Below, piece by piece: positions 33,241 through 45,789 of a stretch of 64,000 nucleotides of DNA (position 1 is its first letter; every line of letters starts with the position of its first letter). Under the pieces are notes generated by a model. The model ran no database searches. It was given only the letters and a program-made list of their open reading frames with translations, and was not told the origin of the DNA. Source of the DNA: Blasia pusilla (Eukaryota > Marchantiophyta > Marchantiopsida > Blasiales); the NCBI GenBank assembly GCA_050084515.1, contig CM114273.1, forward strand, positions 4,588,001-4,652,000, read 5' to 3'. The position numbers were made by a program, and so were the translations under genes.

Positions 33241-36200
33241 ATTAGAACTCTAGTGGGATTATACTAGGATGGAAAGTTAGAAACATGTCGGAGCAAGATA
33301 TAAGTTGTAAAAGTAAGATACACCCTAGATAGGCATCTTGAACAATGAGATAATGCTACAATAAAGCATAACAACATTCTAGAATTCATACCATTATCTC
33401 GGTAATTCCTATGTCACCTTTTCTTATTGAAGTTTATATACGGAACCATCATCATAATTTTTGAATGGATTTGCAAACATGCGTGCGACAGTGTGAGTAG
33501 TACAAGTTTAGACAATACCATTTTGCACCACTTTGCAATGCGATTCCAACTAGGCCTCCCCCAAGCATTGATAATTGCACAGATAGTGACATTACGCCAT
33601 CTGAAATTCCCTTATTCATGTTAATCTTTACTTGATTCAAGAGGTGGCCAATTCCCGAAAAAAGACCGTTGCGAGGAATGTGGTGAAAAAAAACCTCATC
33701 TTTATAGTTGACTTCATTCATGGAGGTCTTGGATGCGTCACCATAGCCATAAAAATAGGATCATGGGGAGAGGTTTAATTCGCTATCATTAACTACTACA
33801 AATGTTGATAATAAATCTTCATAATTTTGAGGGACTCGTAATGAATGGGTCGATGAACGAAAGGACTTTCGAGGCCCTCTTAATGAATGGGTTGATGAAT
33901 TTGGCTTCAAGGACTTAAAAGAAGCCCATTTTTCTTCAACCAGGCGGAGTGTGACCTTGCACTCCGTCGGTCCTTTCTTTTATTTTCTTAGGGCCGATGG
34001 GCTTCTCATCACCCTCTCATGCATGACTCGTTCATCCGTTAGCCTTACAACTCAAACGCGAAGGTTAAAAAGAAAACATCGAAGGGTTAGGGCTTTAGGT
34101 TTAGGGCAGCTTTTGTACGAATCCGGTGGGTGACGACTAACATCACCGCCATGCGAGAAACCTCCATGCCTTGCGTCTAGACTCCCGCGACAAACGTGCA
34201 TAGGAGAGCTGCTCATGCCAACTGAGTGAGCGAAAGAGAGAGACAATGAGAGGGAGTTGGGGAGTGGACAGATCGCCAGTCAGTGAAGCGTCGCTGTCCT
34301 TCCGAGCGTCCGCTTGTGCGTACTTATGCGTGAACTCCGAGCGTCCGCTTATGCGTGCACGGCACTTTCGGCCGCTGCGATTGCCGGAAGCTCCCCATCG
34401 CGGTCGGCGGACATTCTCTCTCGGACGTCTTCCTCCCCTCCGGCGAGGAATTAAATGGATCCTCAGGGGATTCTAAGTGACGGCCGTAACTGTTCGTGTG
34501 TTCGTCGTTTGGATGGTTGTGGGGTCCTCGAGTCTCGAGACCGAGAGAAAGCTCAGGAGTCGGAGCGCAGCGAACGTCGGGAATCGGTCGCGGCGGTTTG
34601 GAGGGAAGTGGAATAAAAGAGGGCGTTTCCAGAGGCTGTGGAGTACGAGCTTGTGAGTGTCAGTTATCAAACTATTCGGCGGCAGGGGACTCGCGGCTAC
34701 GGTCTGAGGCGCGTGGAGGAGAGTTTCGTAGATGTTTCCGCGCGGATTCTCCGGCATAGGTTCGGCTTTACGTCGAAGCATTTTGGTGTTTTTGTTGATG
34801 TGAGTTCCTCCTCTCTTCGCGATGCCATCGCAAGCCGCCTTCGTTATCATGAATTTGCGCGCTGTCTAGGAAAGGATATCGATTCATCGGCATCGTGGAG
34901 AGGGATGTCGGAGCTGAGCGAACGACTGACAGCCTGAATTTCTTGGGTGTCTCCCATCGATCCATTCTCGTTTGCCTTGCGATTCCGCGGTACCGCGTGG
35001 CAACGTAGACCTTCTCCCCACGCAAATCTTTGCTCTTCCTCTCGAATGGCGGCGTCGACACTCCCCGAGGACGATCCGAACCCGGAGGATAGTGCCCAGC
35101 GCTGCTTGTCCGATGTCGATCACAGCTTGAACGCGTGTAGTTCTTCAAGTTCTTGTTCAAACTAGCGTACCCAAGATTCAATCCGTTGCTGGACTGCGAC
35201 TAGTCCTCTTCTCGGAGGCCAGACATGATCCGTCTTGTCTCGAATCGAACTCCTCGTGTTCCTCTCGCGTCCACACAACTCAGGCCAGAGTGGCATGGGG
35301 CCGGCCTATGAGAATTCGAAAATGGTCAGGCTCTTCGTTGTAGCGACGTTGCGCAGTAGAAGTACGACGCATTAAGCGCAGTAGCACGGCTTTCATCCCT
35401 ACGGCGTCTCTGCAAGATTCGGGGTCTGTGCAGCAGTCACTGCTTCGATCTCCGCAAGCGTACCGTGTTTTCAGACGGTCGGTGATTTGACAACAAAGTA
35501 AAGTGGCCGGTTGGCCAGAGCTTCACCCGTCTTTGTTTTGTAACGAGAATTCTGCACTTATGCCACTAGCAGATCAATCGATGGCCCAGATGTGGCAGCA
35601 AGAGTTTGTGCATTGTGCTCAGAAGCTCCTCACATTCTTGGAATGCTAGTCAAGCGTTGGAGGGTTTTCAGGAGGGGTCACACCTCTACCAGATCGATGG
35701 AACTTCCTCCTGCACACTCCTCCGATAGACTCGCAGCGATAGAGGGTTGTGCCGGATGCCGTAGATCGATCGTTTCTTTCGCGCATACGGTTTGAGATCT
35801 CCACGTTGCCTGCTAGGTAAGGCTACCGCTGCATCTTCGTCTGTGGATGTCGCTGGTACTTGCAGTTACTTCGCCAGGTGACACTGCAGGAGGCATCGAA
35901 AAGAAGGTCGAAACCATTTTACATTCCAGATGCAGATTGGCTGTACTAGCAGATAGTGGATGTAGATTTTCAGGCATCAGAAGTCCACAAGACTGAGAAG
36001 GACAAATGGTGAATATTCCAGATGCAGATCTGCCGCACTAGGAGATTTGAGAAAGACATCGACAGGACTAGGAAGGTCGAAATAATCTATATTCCAGGTG
36101 CACATTTTATGCAGCAGATAATGGATGTAGATTCCAGACATCAGAAATCCACAGTACCGCAGCCCTTTCACGACTTCTCGCCATCGTCCGTCTAGATGAT

Positions 36201-36378
36201 CACGCACGTTTAGGATACTTCCCTTACGAACGTTGCCATCCTCGATTCGAGAATTCTAATCATCGATCAAAGCAAAAATCCGCCTTCATGAACTCGACCG
36301 TTCTTCCAACCACGGTGCAGACGGACTCCTTCATTTTGAGCCACATCTGAATGAAGTGCGCTTGTTGACTCCGAATCC
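33241..36378. other. intergenic and upstream region of the second galactosidase-like gene
   Basis: No gene is supported. 33,241-33,950 is AT-rich. From about 33,950 the sequence turns GC-rich. It has a direct repeat of CCGAGCGTCCGCTT at about 34,297 and 34,335. At 35,920-36,155 a block with TTCCAGATGCAGAT, GATGTAGATT and CATCAGAAGTCCACA recurs two to three times in diverged form. No TATA box could be assigned. Confidence 0.45.
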
Positions 36379-39300
36379 GTGCGTGGCTGCAGTATTGCTA
36401 GTCCAAATGGAGCACTGGGGTACTTGCAAGATGCGGAATTCGAAGGTGGCTATAGGTCAGAAGCGAACGAACAGGCCTCAACTCCTCCGAGGGGATGGAA
36501 CTCCTACGACTCTTTCTCATGGCTTATCACCGAAGAAGAGTTCCTCCAAAACGCACAGTTCGTCTCCCAGAACCTGCTACAACACGGCTACGAGGTACTC
36601 AACGGACTCACTGTACTGTACTCTCGCATTCAGTCAGATCGAAATAACTCGGACTCGCACTCGGAGCCGAGAAAAGCCGTAACGACGCAGGAGACTTCGA
36701 TGCGGGGCCCGATCTTAGGACTGATATTGTCCTCATCGATTTTATCCGAACACCCGCAGCTTCTGCGCGGGTCCAGGAGATCGTCTTCCTCCGGAGACAG
36801 GACGGGCCTGCACAATCCGAATGAGCTGACTGACGTGAATCTTAGAGCGGGGATTGAGAGCGTTGGTCAATCGGGGTTCGGTCGAACTATCGAGATTTCC
36901 CGATCATGATGTTGGTTTCCTATTCGAAAATGTGTGCAGTATGTGGTGGTGGACTTTCTGTGGTACCGCAAGAATGAGAGTGGGGCAACGATCTACGGAG
37001 GTGAAGATGTGATTGATGAGTGGGGGAGGCTTCAGCCCGATCCCGCAAGATGGCCCTCCTCATCAGGAGGGCGTGGGTTCGCCGAAGTGGCCGAGAAAGT
37101 GCACTCTCTCGGCCTCAAATTCGGGATTCACGTCATGAGAGGCATCAGTATGGCCGCCGTCAACGAAAACTCGCCCATCCTGGGGGCTCAGGTGACATTC
37201 GACCTCTGAACACGCTCCTAAACGCAAGTCTCCTCTGCAGAACAGAACGTGGGCAGCAAGTCACAGACGCTGATGTCAAGTCGCGGATCAGAAGAATGTC
37301 ATAGATGATTTGAGCTAAGACTTAAAATCAATGAGTGTCGCTCGTAGCTAGTCCTTCGTGTCAGGTCGCTGAATCACAGAACATTCGGGCTCAGACTCAA
37401 AATCAATCAGTGTTGCGCGTAGCGAGTCAGTCACACACAGATCATGTCTAGTCGCTGATCAGAACAATGTCATGGAAGATTTGGACTTAGACCCAAAAGC
37501 AACGAGTGTCACTTGTGGCGAATCAGAGATATTCTCAAGTCGCTGACCAGAACAATGTCATACAACCTTTGGGCTTAGACCCAAAATATCAATGAGTGTC
37601 GCTCGAAGCAAGTCACCGATCACTTCTAGTCGCTGACCAGAACACTGTCATAGAAGATTTGGGCCTACGCCCAAGATCAAAGAGTAGCAAAAGCCACAGA
37701 TGATGACATGGAAGCTTCATGTGACTTAAAATCACTCAGTGTCAAGGCTCGCGATGGAATCAAGCGTCCTCAGAGGCAAATCCTGCCCTACGTTTTTCAC
37801 AATTCTAAGCTTTCCTTCCAAGACGGATCGCAAGTCAAAGAACAATCTACAGAGGGACAACAGGCTGATCAACACAGAAACGATTTGGGTTAGATCCGAA
37901 ACTAACGACTCTCAAGGCTCGCCATGGATTCGGCCCTCCTGGAAAGCAAACCTTGATCATATCCTCGTCCACATTCCCAGCTTGGTTTCGACGCCGGTTG
38001 CCAGTCCATGATCGAAACGCTAGATCTGCAAAGACGACCGCGATTTCTCAGGATTTGGAGACGGGACATGCTTCCTAATCATGGAAGCCGTGGAGCGATG
38101 ATTCTCAGAAACCGTACCTGTGGCTGATCGCAGGGTCAGAAGGCGGACAGCATCGCGCGACTGGACGACAAGTGCGCTTGGATGCCCAACAGCTTCGTGG
38201 GCGTGAACGTGAGTACTCCAGCCGGTCGCACCTTCATCCTGTCGCTCTACGAGCAGTATGCCTCGTGGGGGGTCGACTTCGGTACGTCCTCGGCAATTCA
38301 CTCGCCACAAATCTCTGGTCTCAACTTTCCGATGGTAGGTATTGCTCTCCGCCCGCTGCAATGGAGCTCGCAGGAAGACGGACACGGAGTTAGTTCTATG
38401 CTCTCGGACTCATAGTTTCTTCGTTCCCTCTGTTTCTCGCGGATCTCGCAGTTTGTCGATGTTCACAATTTTGTGCGGAAGTCTTAGGTTCTCGAACGGA
38501 GTGTCGTGAAATCGCAAATGCTGTCGAGTCTACGCGATGGTAAGCGTTATCGGTTTCGTGGAACGCAGTGAAACGCGAGTGCGTTATCGGTTTCGATTGA
38601 CAGATTGAAGTGAGTTTACGCAGTGAAACGCCATTGCGTGATGGGTTCCCTTTGATGGATTGACGTGAGATTACTCAGAGAAGCGCGATTGCGTGCGTGA
38701 TCGGTTTCCTTTGTTGGATTGACGTGAGATTACGCAGTGAAACGCAATTGTGGTATCGGTTCCGTTTGATGAATTGACATGAGTTTACTCAGTGAAACAC
38801 AGCTTATGCTGTGAAACGCAGTGAAACACAGTTTATGCAATGAAACGCGATTGCGGTATCGGTTTCGTCTGGTGGATTGACGTGAGTTAACGCAGTGAAA
38901 CGCGATAGCGTGATCGGTTCGGTTCCGTTTGATGGATTGACGTGAGTTTACGCAGTGAAACACGATTGCGTTTTCGGTGAGGACTTGGAGCTGGACGAAA
39001 TCACAGCCGTCTCCGAGGTCGGTTGGCTCGCCGATCCGTTCTCGTCGTCCCTAGTGTTGAAGAAGAACCCCCACCCCACTGTTCAAGCATCCGCTCCTGC
39101 GCCACGGCTTTCCGGACGCTTCACTGAGATGCGTTTGGTTTCTTTTGCAGTCGATCGCGATCATGGGTCGCCCGATGTCCTACTCGCTATCTCCGGGCGT
39201 CGGGAGCAGCCCGCTGTTAGCCGCGCGGGTCGGGCGCCTCGTCAACTTCTACCGAGTCACGGGAGATACGTGGGATCAATGGGAGGAGTTGAGGAATCAT

Positions 39301-42300
39301 TTTGACGTGGCCAGGTGCGATTCGTCCAGATCAAATGCTCCCATGCATGCTTCGTCACCCTCTAGTTTCGCCCATTGCGAGGTGAAGTTATTCATTCTCG
39401 TTTTTTCTAGTACAAGTAATTAGTATAATCACCCAAAATTCGGTTCTTTTTTCAATGTGTGTAAGGTGAGCAAACCACAATACATACTTGTCATCCCAAA
39501 CCCCGCACTCTTTTGATTAGGTAGATGGAGAAGATGTTTTAATCTCAATTAGTTTTACAATTATATACGATCAATTTCAAGTAGTGGTAGCTAGTGTCAT
39601 GCAAAGATTAATCATGTTGTTCACAAAATCTATTTTTTTCTTTTGGATTGAGAAAAAAAATTGTTCTTCGTTTGTCACATCCCAAACAAAAACGTATTTG
39701 CAAATAAAAATGCACTCTCCAATAATAATATAAATTAACAATTTATAATACATCTATTAGGGTTTAATCCCATCGACATGCCCAATCATCATGTCTAATT
39801 TCCCATGGATAGTGTGACAAAAGGCATTGGTCCCTAGCAACTACTTCCCAATTGTAACCACATTGGGCCATTTTTATGCCCAAAAATTTTGGGTGTAGAA
39901 ATTTTGGCGAACTTCTATGATTGTCGTGATCTCACCCTTAATCTCATTATTCTTAATCCATGGATTTTTAAAATGTCCTTATAGAATCCTCCAAGTTGAA
40001 AATATATCCCTTTTTCTTTTCCCCTCCCTATTCTATAAACCAAACTCTTTGCACTGCTAAAATTTCTCTCTTCCTCTTTAAAAAATTGCTTAGTTTGTAA
40101 AAAATTCTGAATAAAACCTAGGGTATGTGGCATTAGGAAGGAGTTTAGAAAACATAGATTAAGCCTTTCTATGAACTGTTACATCCTTTAATTTATGAGT
40201 AGATATAAGAATTTTGACCAGTCAAGGAAATTTAAATAGCACATAGTCGTTGCTAGATTTGCATAAAATCTCATGTACTAGCTTTTTTCTTTTTTAAAAG
40301 GTTTCTCTTATTTTAGTTAATGTGAACATCCATCGCTATGAAGATTTTTCTTTCTTAATATTACAAATGCAAAATGTTAAATTTTGGGGATGGTTTTATA
40401 GAGATTATGTTGCATCTGGGCTACTACAAGCTCCAGGTTTGCAAGGTTATTCTTGGCCTGACCTTGACATGTTGCCGCTCGGCCGACTAACCGATCCCGG
40501 TAAAACTCTTGTACCTTCCTGAGTCTTTGATTCAATAGGATGTTTCAATTAAGCATTTGTATAAGATAAGCTTTTTCTATTGCAAGATAGCATATGCGTG
40601 ACATCAACATTTTTTTGGCATCTTTTTTAAATGTAGTCGTGGAGAGTCGAAGTGGAAATTATTCCCATTGTGTTTGTGTCTTGGAAACCTAAATGGAGTA
40701 TCATTAATCCCTTCCTATGCACCAATAAAAATTCTTCAAACACACTCCCACTCCCGACACACGGACACGTACTATCAACACTCAAACGAAACGTTTCAAG
40801 AGTTATATGAACTCTAAGAGTTGATTGAGATGTTTCAAGAGGCATGATTACACGACATGATGCGCAGGTTCGCAGCAAGGTCCTCATCGATCATGCAACC
40901 TCACTCCCGACGAACAAAGGTCTCTGGTACGTTCCGAAGGCGTTCAGATGGAGATCACTTTCATTCCAAGTTTCTGAATGTTTGTTAGCTTTTCGTTGCA
41001 CTTGTGTGTGTGTGCATGACCCTTTTCAGAGCCGGCAGTTAGCTCTCCTGGCGCCTGCATTTGGGTCCTTTTCCAGGTGCTGGCCTTGGGTACATGTACT
41101 TATTCGGAGAGTCAGTTCATGAGTGGACTCTCCTTTCGGATTCATTTTAGGAAGATGGTCCTGGCCTCTGGTACATGGACTTATTCAGGGAGTCGGTTCA
41201 TGAGTGGACTTTTTTTCTTTTCGGACTGATTTTAGGAAGATGGCGGAAGAGACTTGATTCTTAGCGTTAGTGTCCGGGTCTACAAATAGAGGAGTTGGTG
41301 AATGAAAAACACCAGTTTCCTGTATGAAGAGGAATCATGGGAGAAGTTGTAAATTGTTCAAATGAATCTTTTTTTTTCAGAGGTTTGCTCCTGTAATTAT
41401 TCAAGTGATTCTATGTTTTTAAGAGACATTTGCTCCACTTAGGGTACGGAGCAAACACGTACCATGAAAGGTACGTGTTTGCTCCGCTCAATGCAAGAAC
41501 TTGGCCTCCATGAGATTGCTTGTCTGATGCAGATGACGCTTTGGGCGATCGCAAAGTCGCCTCTATTTTATGGGGGTGACCTCCGCAGTATAGATCCAGA
41601 CACGCTGAGCCTAATCACCAACAGCGTCGCGCTCGAGGTCAATGCATACAGCAAGGGCAACATGGAGGTTCGTTGAAATAGATCCCAAGAGATGTACTGT
41701 TTGCTATAGACTTGGAGAATTACAGGGTTGAACTTGAGAATTGCACCCTATAGTTGCAATCAATCGAAGCTGGGAATTGTACCCAACATTGACAATCAAT
41801 CGCAGAGACCTAACCACCCATATAGTTGCCACAAGCTGATCAGATCTCCATTCAAGGGCCGCGAGACGATTCCATGACACCAGAAGACAGACGTGTCTGG
41901 GTTGCGACGGGCAGTTCAGGTACAGTGCAAGACCCTTCCACAGTCAAGTTCTTCAGCCAACCTGAATAGGCATTGATCCAAAGATGAGGTTGCCTAGCTT
42001 GACAGCTTTCGTTTCGAGTCCTTGGTTTACATGGAGATGTTCAGGCCACCACTGAATACGATACCACAATACAAAGCTCATAAGGACTTGAAATGTCGAA
42101 TGCAAGTTTCAATTCCCAAAGTTACAGTCGTTTTGTGTTTAAAATGCGTGCGCAAAGCATTATGATGATGCAGGTGAGACGTACATGGCCCTCTTCAATT
42201 TAGGTGACAAAACCATGACTATCAAGGTCGCCATCGAGCGGACGATGGATGCCCTTGAACCTGGAAAGGGCGAGAAAAACTGGCAGTGCACAGGAGTGGA

Positions 42301-42397
42301 AGCTTGGACAAACCAAACAGTGCAGATTGTGGATGGTGTTTTGTCTGCTGATGTGCCAAGTCATGGAAGCTTCCTCTACTCCTTCAACTGCTCGTGA
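36379..42397 (+). CDS. GH27 alpha-galactosidase/beta-L-arabinopyranosidase-like protein, copy 2
   Basis: Ten exons with GT-AG borders keep one frame of about 477 residues: 36379-36594, 36940-37191, 38134-38281, 38956-39017, 39151-39314, 40402-40499, 40868-40926, 41533-41667, 41844-41919 and 42174-42397. Exons 2, 4, 5, 7 and 8 match copy 1 in length exactly (252, 62, 164, 59 and 135 bases). Key motifs are PPRGWNSYDSFSWLI, KFGIHVMRGIS, VKHDCVFG (nucleophile Asp at 38,964-38,966), YRVTGDTWDQW with the acid/base Asp, SWPDLDMLPLG and CNLTPDEQ. The C-terminal beta domain ends in SHGSFLYSFNCS. Early exons are more GC-rich than in copy 1. Introns 2 and 3 hold tandem arrays and intron 5 holds about 1 kb of AT-rich DNA. 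The start at 36,379 is the first ATG in frame; the N-terminus before PPRGWN is not conserved and has no clear signal peptide. Confidence 0.88.
37280..37700. repeat. intron 2 tandem repeat, five units of 84-90 bp
   Basis: Units start with TCGCTGA(C/T)CAGAACAATGTCAT-like sequence near 37,280, 37,364, 37,451, 37,539 and 37,629. Each continues with GATTTGGGCTTAGACCCAAAAT and ATGAGTGTCGCTCG-like stretches. The array is wholly inside intron 2 of copy 2. Copy 1 has only a 246-base intron there and no such repeat. Confidence 0.85.
38560..38955. repeat. intron 3 tandem array copying the exon 4 splice acceptor
   Basis: About six units of 55-60 bp (one longer through internal growth) carry TTGACGTGAGTTTACGCAG followed by TGAAACGCGATTGCG. 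The real intron 3/exon 4 border at 38,955/38,956 reads the same: ACGCAG, then TGAAACACGATTGCG, which encodes VKHDCV with the nucleophile. The array therefore repeats branch region, acceptor and exon start. Most units keep the AG and much of the exon-like part. Confidence 0.85.
39380..40390. other. AT-rich insert in intron 5 of copy 2
   Basis: Composition changes sharply from GC-rich flanks to AT-rich DNA with A/T runs. The intron is 1,087 bases here against 658 in copy 1. No coding domain was recognised. It may be a degraded element, but no terminal repeats could be assigned. Confidence 0.5.
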
Positions 42398-44440
42398 AAT
42401 CAGATGGAACACGACAAGCAATGCTAATGCTTTGTGTGTGCTTCCACCTTTGGTAATACTCAAGCAACATTTGAAAATCTCTTTACAGCTGAATTCTGTT
42501 TACAGAAATATGTATTTCAAATTACATTCACCATTCATTTGGCTCGTATAATTTCTGAACTGCCTCTAAGTTATCAATAGAGAGGATAAAAAAACGAGTT
42601 AACATTTTTCCCTCGCTTGCATCCGATGACCGCAAGTTTTCTGTCTGCAATGAAATATATTCCCTAGTAAAAGAGGGGACTCGCAATTTCATACCGCAGC
42701 TACTAGCAAAGGCTAAAAGAGAGAAATATTTTGATGTACTAGAGCAAATTCATCAGATATTTGAACAATAACTAACAGCTTATGAAATAGACCCGACAAG
42801 GCAGAATATTTGATGCATGATTTATAGATAATATCTGCACTGAAGAGTGCAAACAAAGCCAGTATGAACACTACTTACAGATAATACATGGTCTGATTTA
42901 CAACTGCAGAAATCTAAATGACTTCAGATCACCTCTGATATACATCAGGTAAAACGTGAACAAGCCCTTCAAATGATTTTTCCACATCCACATCCTTAAC
43001 AAACAGGCTTACGGTAATGGAGAGGCAAGAGCCAATAAGCGTACAATCTCTGTACACCAATTCAAAATATCTCAAATCTGCCTTCATTGACTGTATTCGA
43101 AGTGAATTACAATTCACTGGTGAAGCTCAACCAACCTGCTCCAATTGGATGATGAAGTGGAATTCATCCCACAGATTATTCATCCAACGTTTTCCATCAC
43201 AAAAATCCTCTCTTCAAATGTTTCAGAGAAGCTACCATACAGAGAAATGACTTCCTCCAACACAGGAATGCCCTTCAAGAACTCCCAACCATTTACAAAC
43301 TGGCAACAAACAGCAAGCTGTGAGTGTCGACATTGCAGAAATTGAAAACAATTAATGTGTACTTTCACTTCTCACACATTCTCTGTCATACTTCATCAGA
43401 ATCTAGCTGATCTAAATACCTCAATCGCAGCTCTGTCTCACACGAGGAAAAACAGATAATACAGTGTTGAGCGTCCTCACTTTTCAATATACCATGGAAT
43501 CTCACCTCTTCATAAAAGTACTCGTCTTCAGCATGCATCTAAAGAGAGCGCACCAAAAATTCCCCTAACCAATGCCCCAAATCTATAGGAACAGAGAAGA
43601 CCCGTGCCCACATCTTACCTCGTCGTCACTATGTAGTAGAAAGGGCGTGTTCAACACAGGTGTGAAATCCGAGCGCTGGTATTCCCTTTATGCGTGCGAA
43701 TCGGGAATCTGTTGCCCCAGTTGCAATTACTGGTACTGCAGTTGAATTAAACTTTCCGACAGCCTTCAACAGAAGAGTCCACCATGGATTCGAGTCATCC
43801 ACTGGTTATCGGAACATTTCCATCCATTGTCACTGTTTTTAACTTGAACTACGACACAAAACAGAAATAAAAAGATAATGAAAGTCAGAAAATCTTATGA
43901 GCCCGTAATCCATTACAATAAAGGCAGCTTAAAGTGCTTTCAGCAGGCGCAAATCCTTTTCAGCAGCTCTGTGAATGCCAGCATGAAATCTTACTCGTGA
44001 AATTGAGCCATACTAACACACTAGTACGTTTCCTCATGCTTAGAGAGGTCAGAGCTGAATGATGAAGACAAAATATGGCCTCCTTCAATGCTGTAAAATA
44101 TCCGCAAGCTTTGGAAATTTTGGAAATAGGCTTGATTTTTTATCGTCTTTATTGATAATTCAGAGGCAGTTCAGAGATTATACGAGCCAAATGAATGTCG
44201 AGCGTAGTTTTAAATATATATATTTCTGCAAACAGAATTCTTGAATAAAATACTATTTAATTAATACCAATCGATCCTTTCACGCACTTGCAGCCGCCTA
44301 GTTAAACATCAAACTGGTGAAAAAGTTAGATATAAAAAACCTAATTGTGAAAATATTTTTTAACTTTCTGCCCGGGTCTTCTGCCCTGAAGGTACCGGAT
44401 CTCACACTAAATCCAGGACCGCGGCAGCTTAGGGCCTGCT
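42398..44440. other. intergenic; possible minus-strand exons
   Basis: On the minus strand, 43,368-43,180 and 43,117-42,929 give protein-like frames (QFVNGWEFLKGIPVLEEV and YRDCTLIGSCLSITVSLF). A CACTCACAG acceptor stands before the first, near 43,323. No family was recognised and no further exons could be linked, so I do not call a gene. The rest shows nothing clear. Confidence 0.35.
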
Positions 44441-44509
44441 AAAAGTGAGGTTAGATGAAATGGTGCGGCAATCTTGAGCTCGCGCATCAATAACGAGGTG
44501 TTCATAGAA

Positions 44510-44795
44510 TCGTAGGGTGCTCGGGCCGAGTTGTGATCCAATCGTGCGGCAATGGCGAGGGAGGACGATATTCCCAAAGCCCAGGTCTCTAATTGGCCCG
44601 GGCTCAGAGGTTTCCACTAATTGGGAACCCGTGAACCCCTATCTACCCGCAACTCTCCTCACACCCCACTCCCTCACCCCGGCCGTCGGCTTCACTCTCC
44701 GACTACCCCTATAACTCCCACGGCATACAGAGGCACATCATCCTTTTGACTTAGTGGAGCAGATATCCGTGCGCGGATATCCGCAAGAGAACATG
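44510..44795. repeat. dispersed repeat, copy 1, with a GCGGATATCCGC palindrome
   Basis: GGTGCTCGGGCCGAGTTGTG, then ATCCAATCG, at about 44,517-44,545 matches GGTGCTCAAGCTGAGGTGTG, then ATCCAATCG, at about 58,069-58,096. Both are followed downstream by a GGATATCCG palindrome (about 44,776 here; about 58,413 and 58,424 there). The order and the two shared landmarks suggest two copies of one element. Confidence 0.5.
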
Positions 44796-45364
44796 GCATG
44801 GTACTCTCCCACGCATGTGTATCTCTAAACCATTCATGTGAACCTCAAAACGAGCTCATCCATTCGGACAGTGGTCGTCGTTCCATCTTAGCTCACGTTT
44901 TAGCTACGAGCCGGCACCTCTTCGTGTACGCTGCTCCAATAGCATTCGTTTCTAAGCATCCGTGTCAAGAATCAATCGGGAATTAGGGAATGTGAAGATC
45001 TGGAAGATCGAACGGTGTTCTACAATTGCAATCGGCACCGTCCATCTATGTATCGAATGTCGATTTAGAGATTGGCGGGGATTGTAGAGCTGTCGCGGCC
45101 GAGTGGCCTCTTCCCCTCCTAAACCCTAAAGCCATTTTCAGCATGCACGTTTGAAGTCCGCGGAATGGTTTCTTTCCATGGAATGGTTCCTTTGCCCGTG
45201 ACTGTTGGCCGGACGTCGAATGTTTTCTTTGCGTGATTGTTAGTCGGATGCCGTGGCTTCTAGGTAGTGGAATCGTTTCTCGTAGCCAAACGTCGTGCTT
45301 CCGATGCAAGAGCTGGCAAGATTAGGATATTGCGAGAGGAAACTCGCCCGCTCGAGATGCTAAT

Positions 45365-45520
45365 CCAGAAGAAAAAAGATGCACTTCGATAAAAACGAGT
45401 GATGGAAAACGGAGCGTGGTCGGCAGGATCCGAACCTGCGCGGGCAATCCGGAGGGGGACTTCACGGCAATAAAGTCACAGGCTGAGGGAGACGTGGGGG
45501 CGGCTGAGGTATACGGAGGG
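45365..45520 (-). repeat. SINE-like repeat with the 3' half of a serine-type tRNA
   Basis: On the minus strand, GCAGG-TTCGGAT-CCTGC forms a five-pair T arm with a seven-base loop. It is followed by CGACCACG, like an acceptor 3' strand with discriminator. GCCCGC before it fits the long variable arm of serine tRNAs. GGTTCGGATCC is a good polymerase III B box. The matching 5' acceptor (GTGGTCG) and D arm are missing, so this is not a working tRNA. The downstream sequence is shared with 25,600-25,635, which points to a small dispersed element. Confidence 0.5.
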
Positions 45521-45789
45521 TGACGCTGAAGCTGACGGAGCTTTAATGACAAATAAACTTTTCCCACTTTTGGGGAGCAATGTCGCCACAACCGAATGCT
45601 GAAGAAGCTGCAACGTCGAAGTACCTAAAGAAATCATTAGCTATCGTGGAGATGAGGTAACAAATTTTTAACCAATGTTTTAGCTCTTGTTTAAGCAATG
45701 TTTATCGAATGTTTAACCACTAGTTTAAATTTCTGCAAGGATGATAGAAGTTTAGGGTGAGAGATTTCCACAAATGATTGTGTAAGTGG

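Noticed and set aside
45115-45135. Telomere-like CCTAAACCCTAAA string
   Set aside because: Only about two units; no array, so not a telomere.
45420-45475. Functional tRNA gene
   Set aside because: Only the T arm, variable-arm part and 3' acceptor strand are present; the 5' half is absent.
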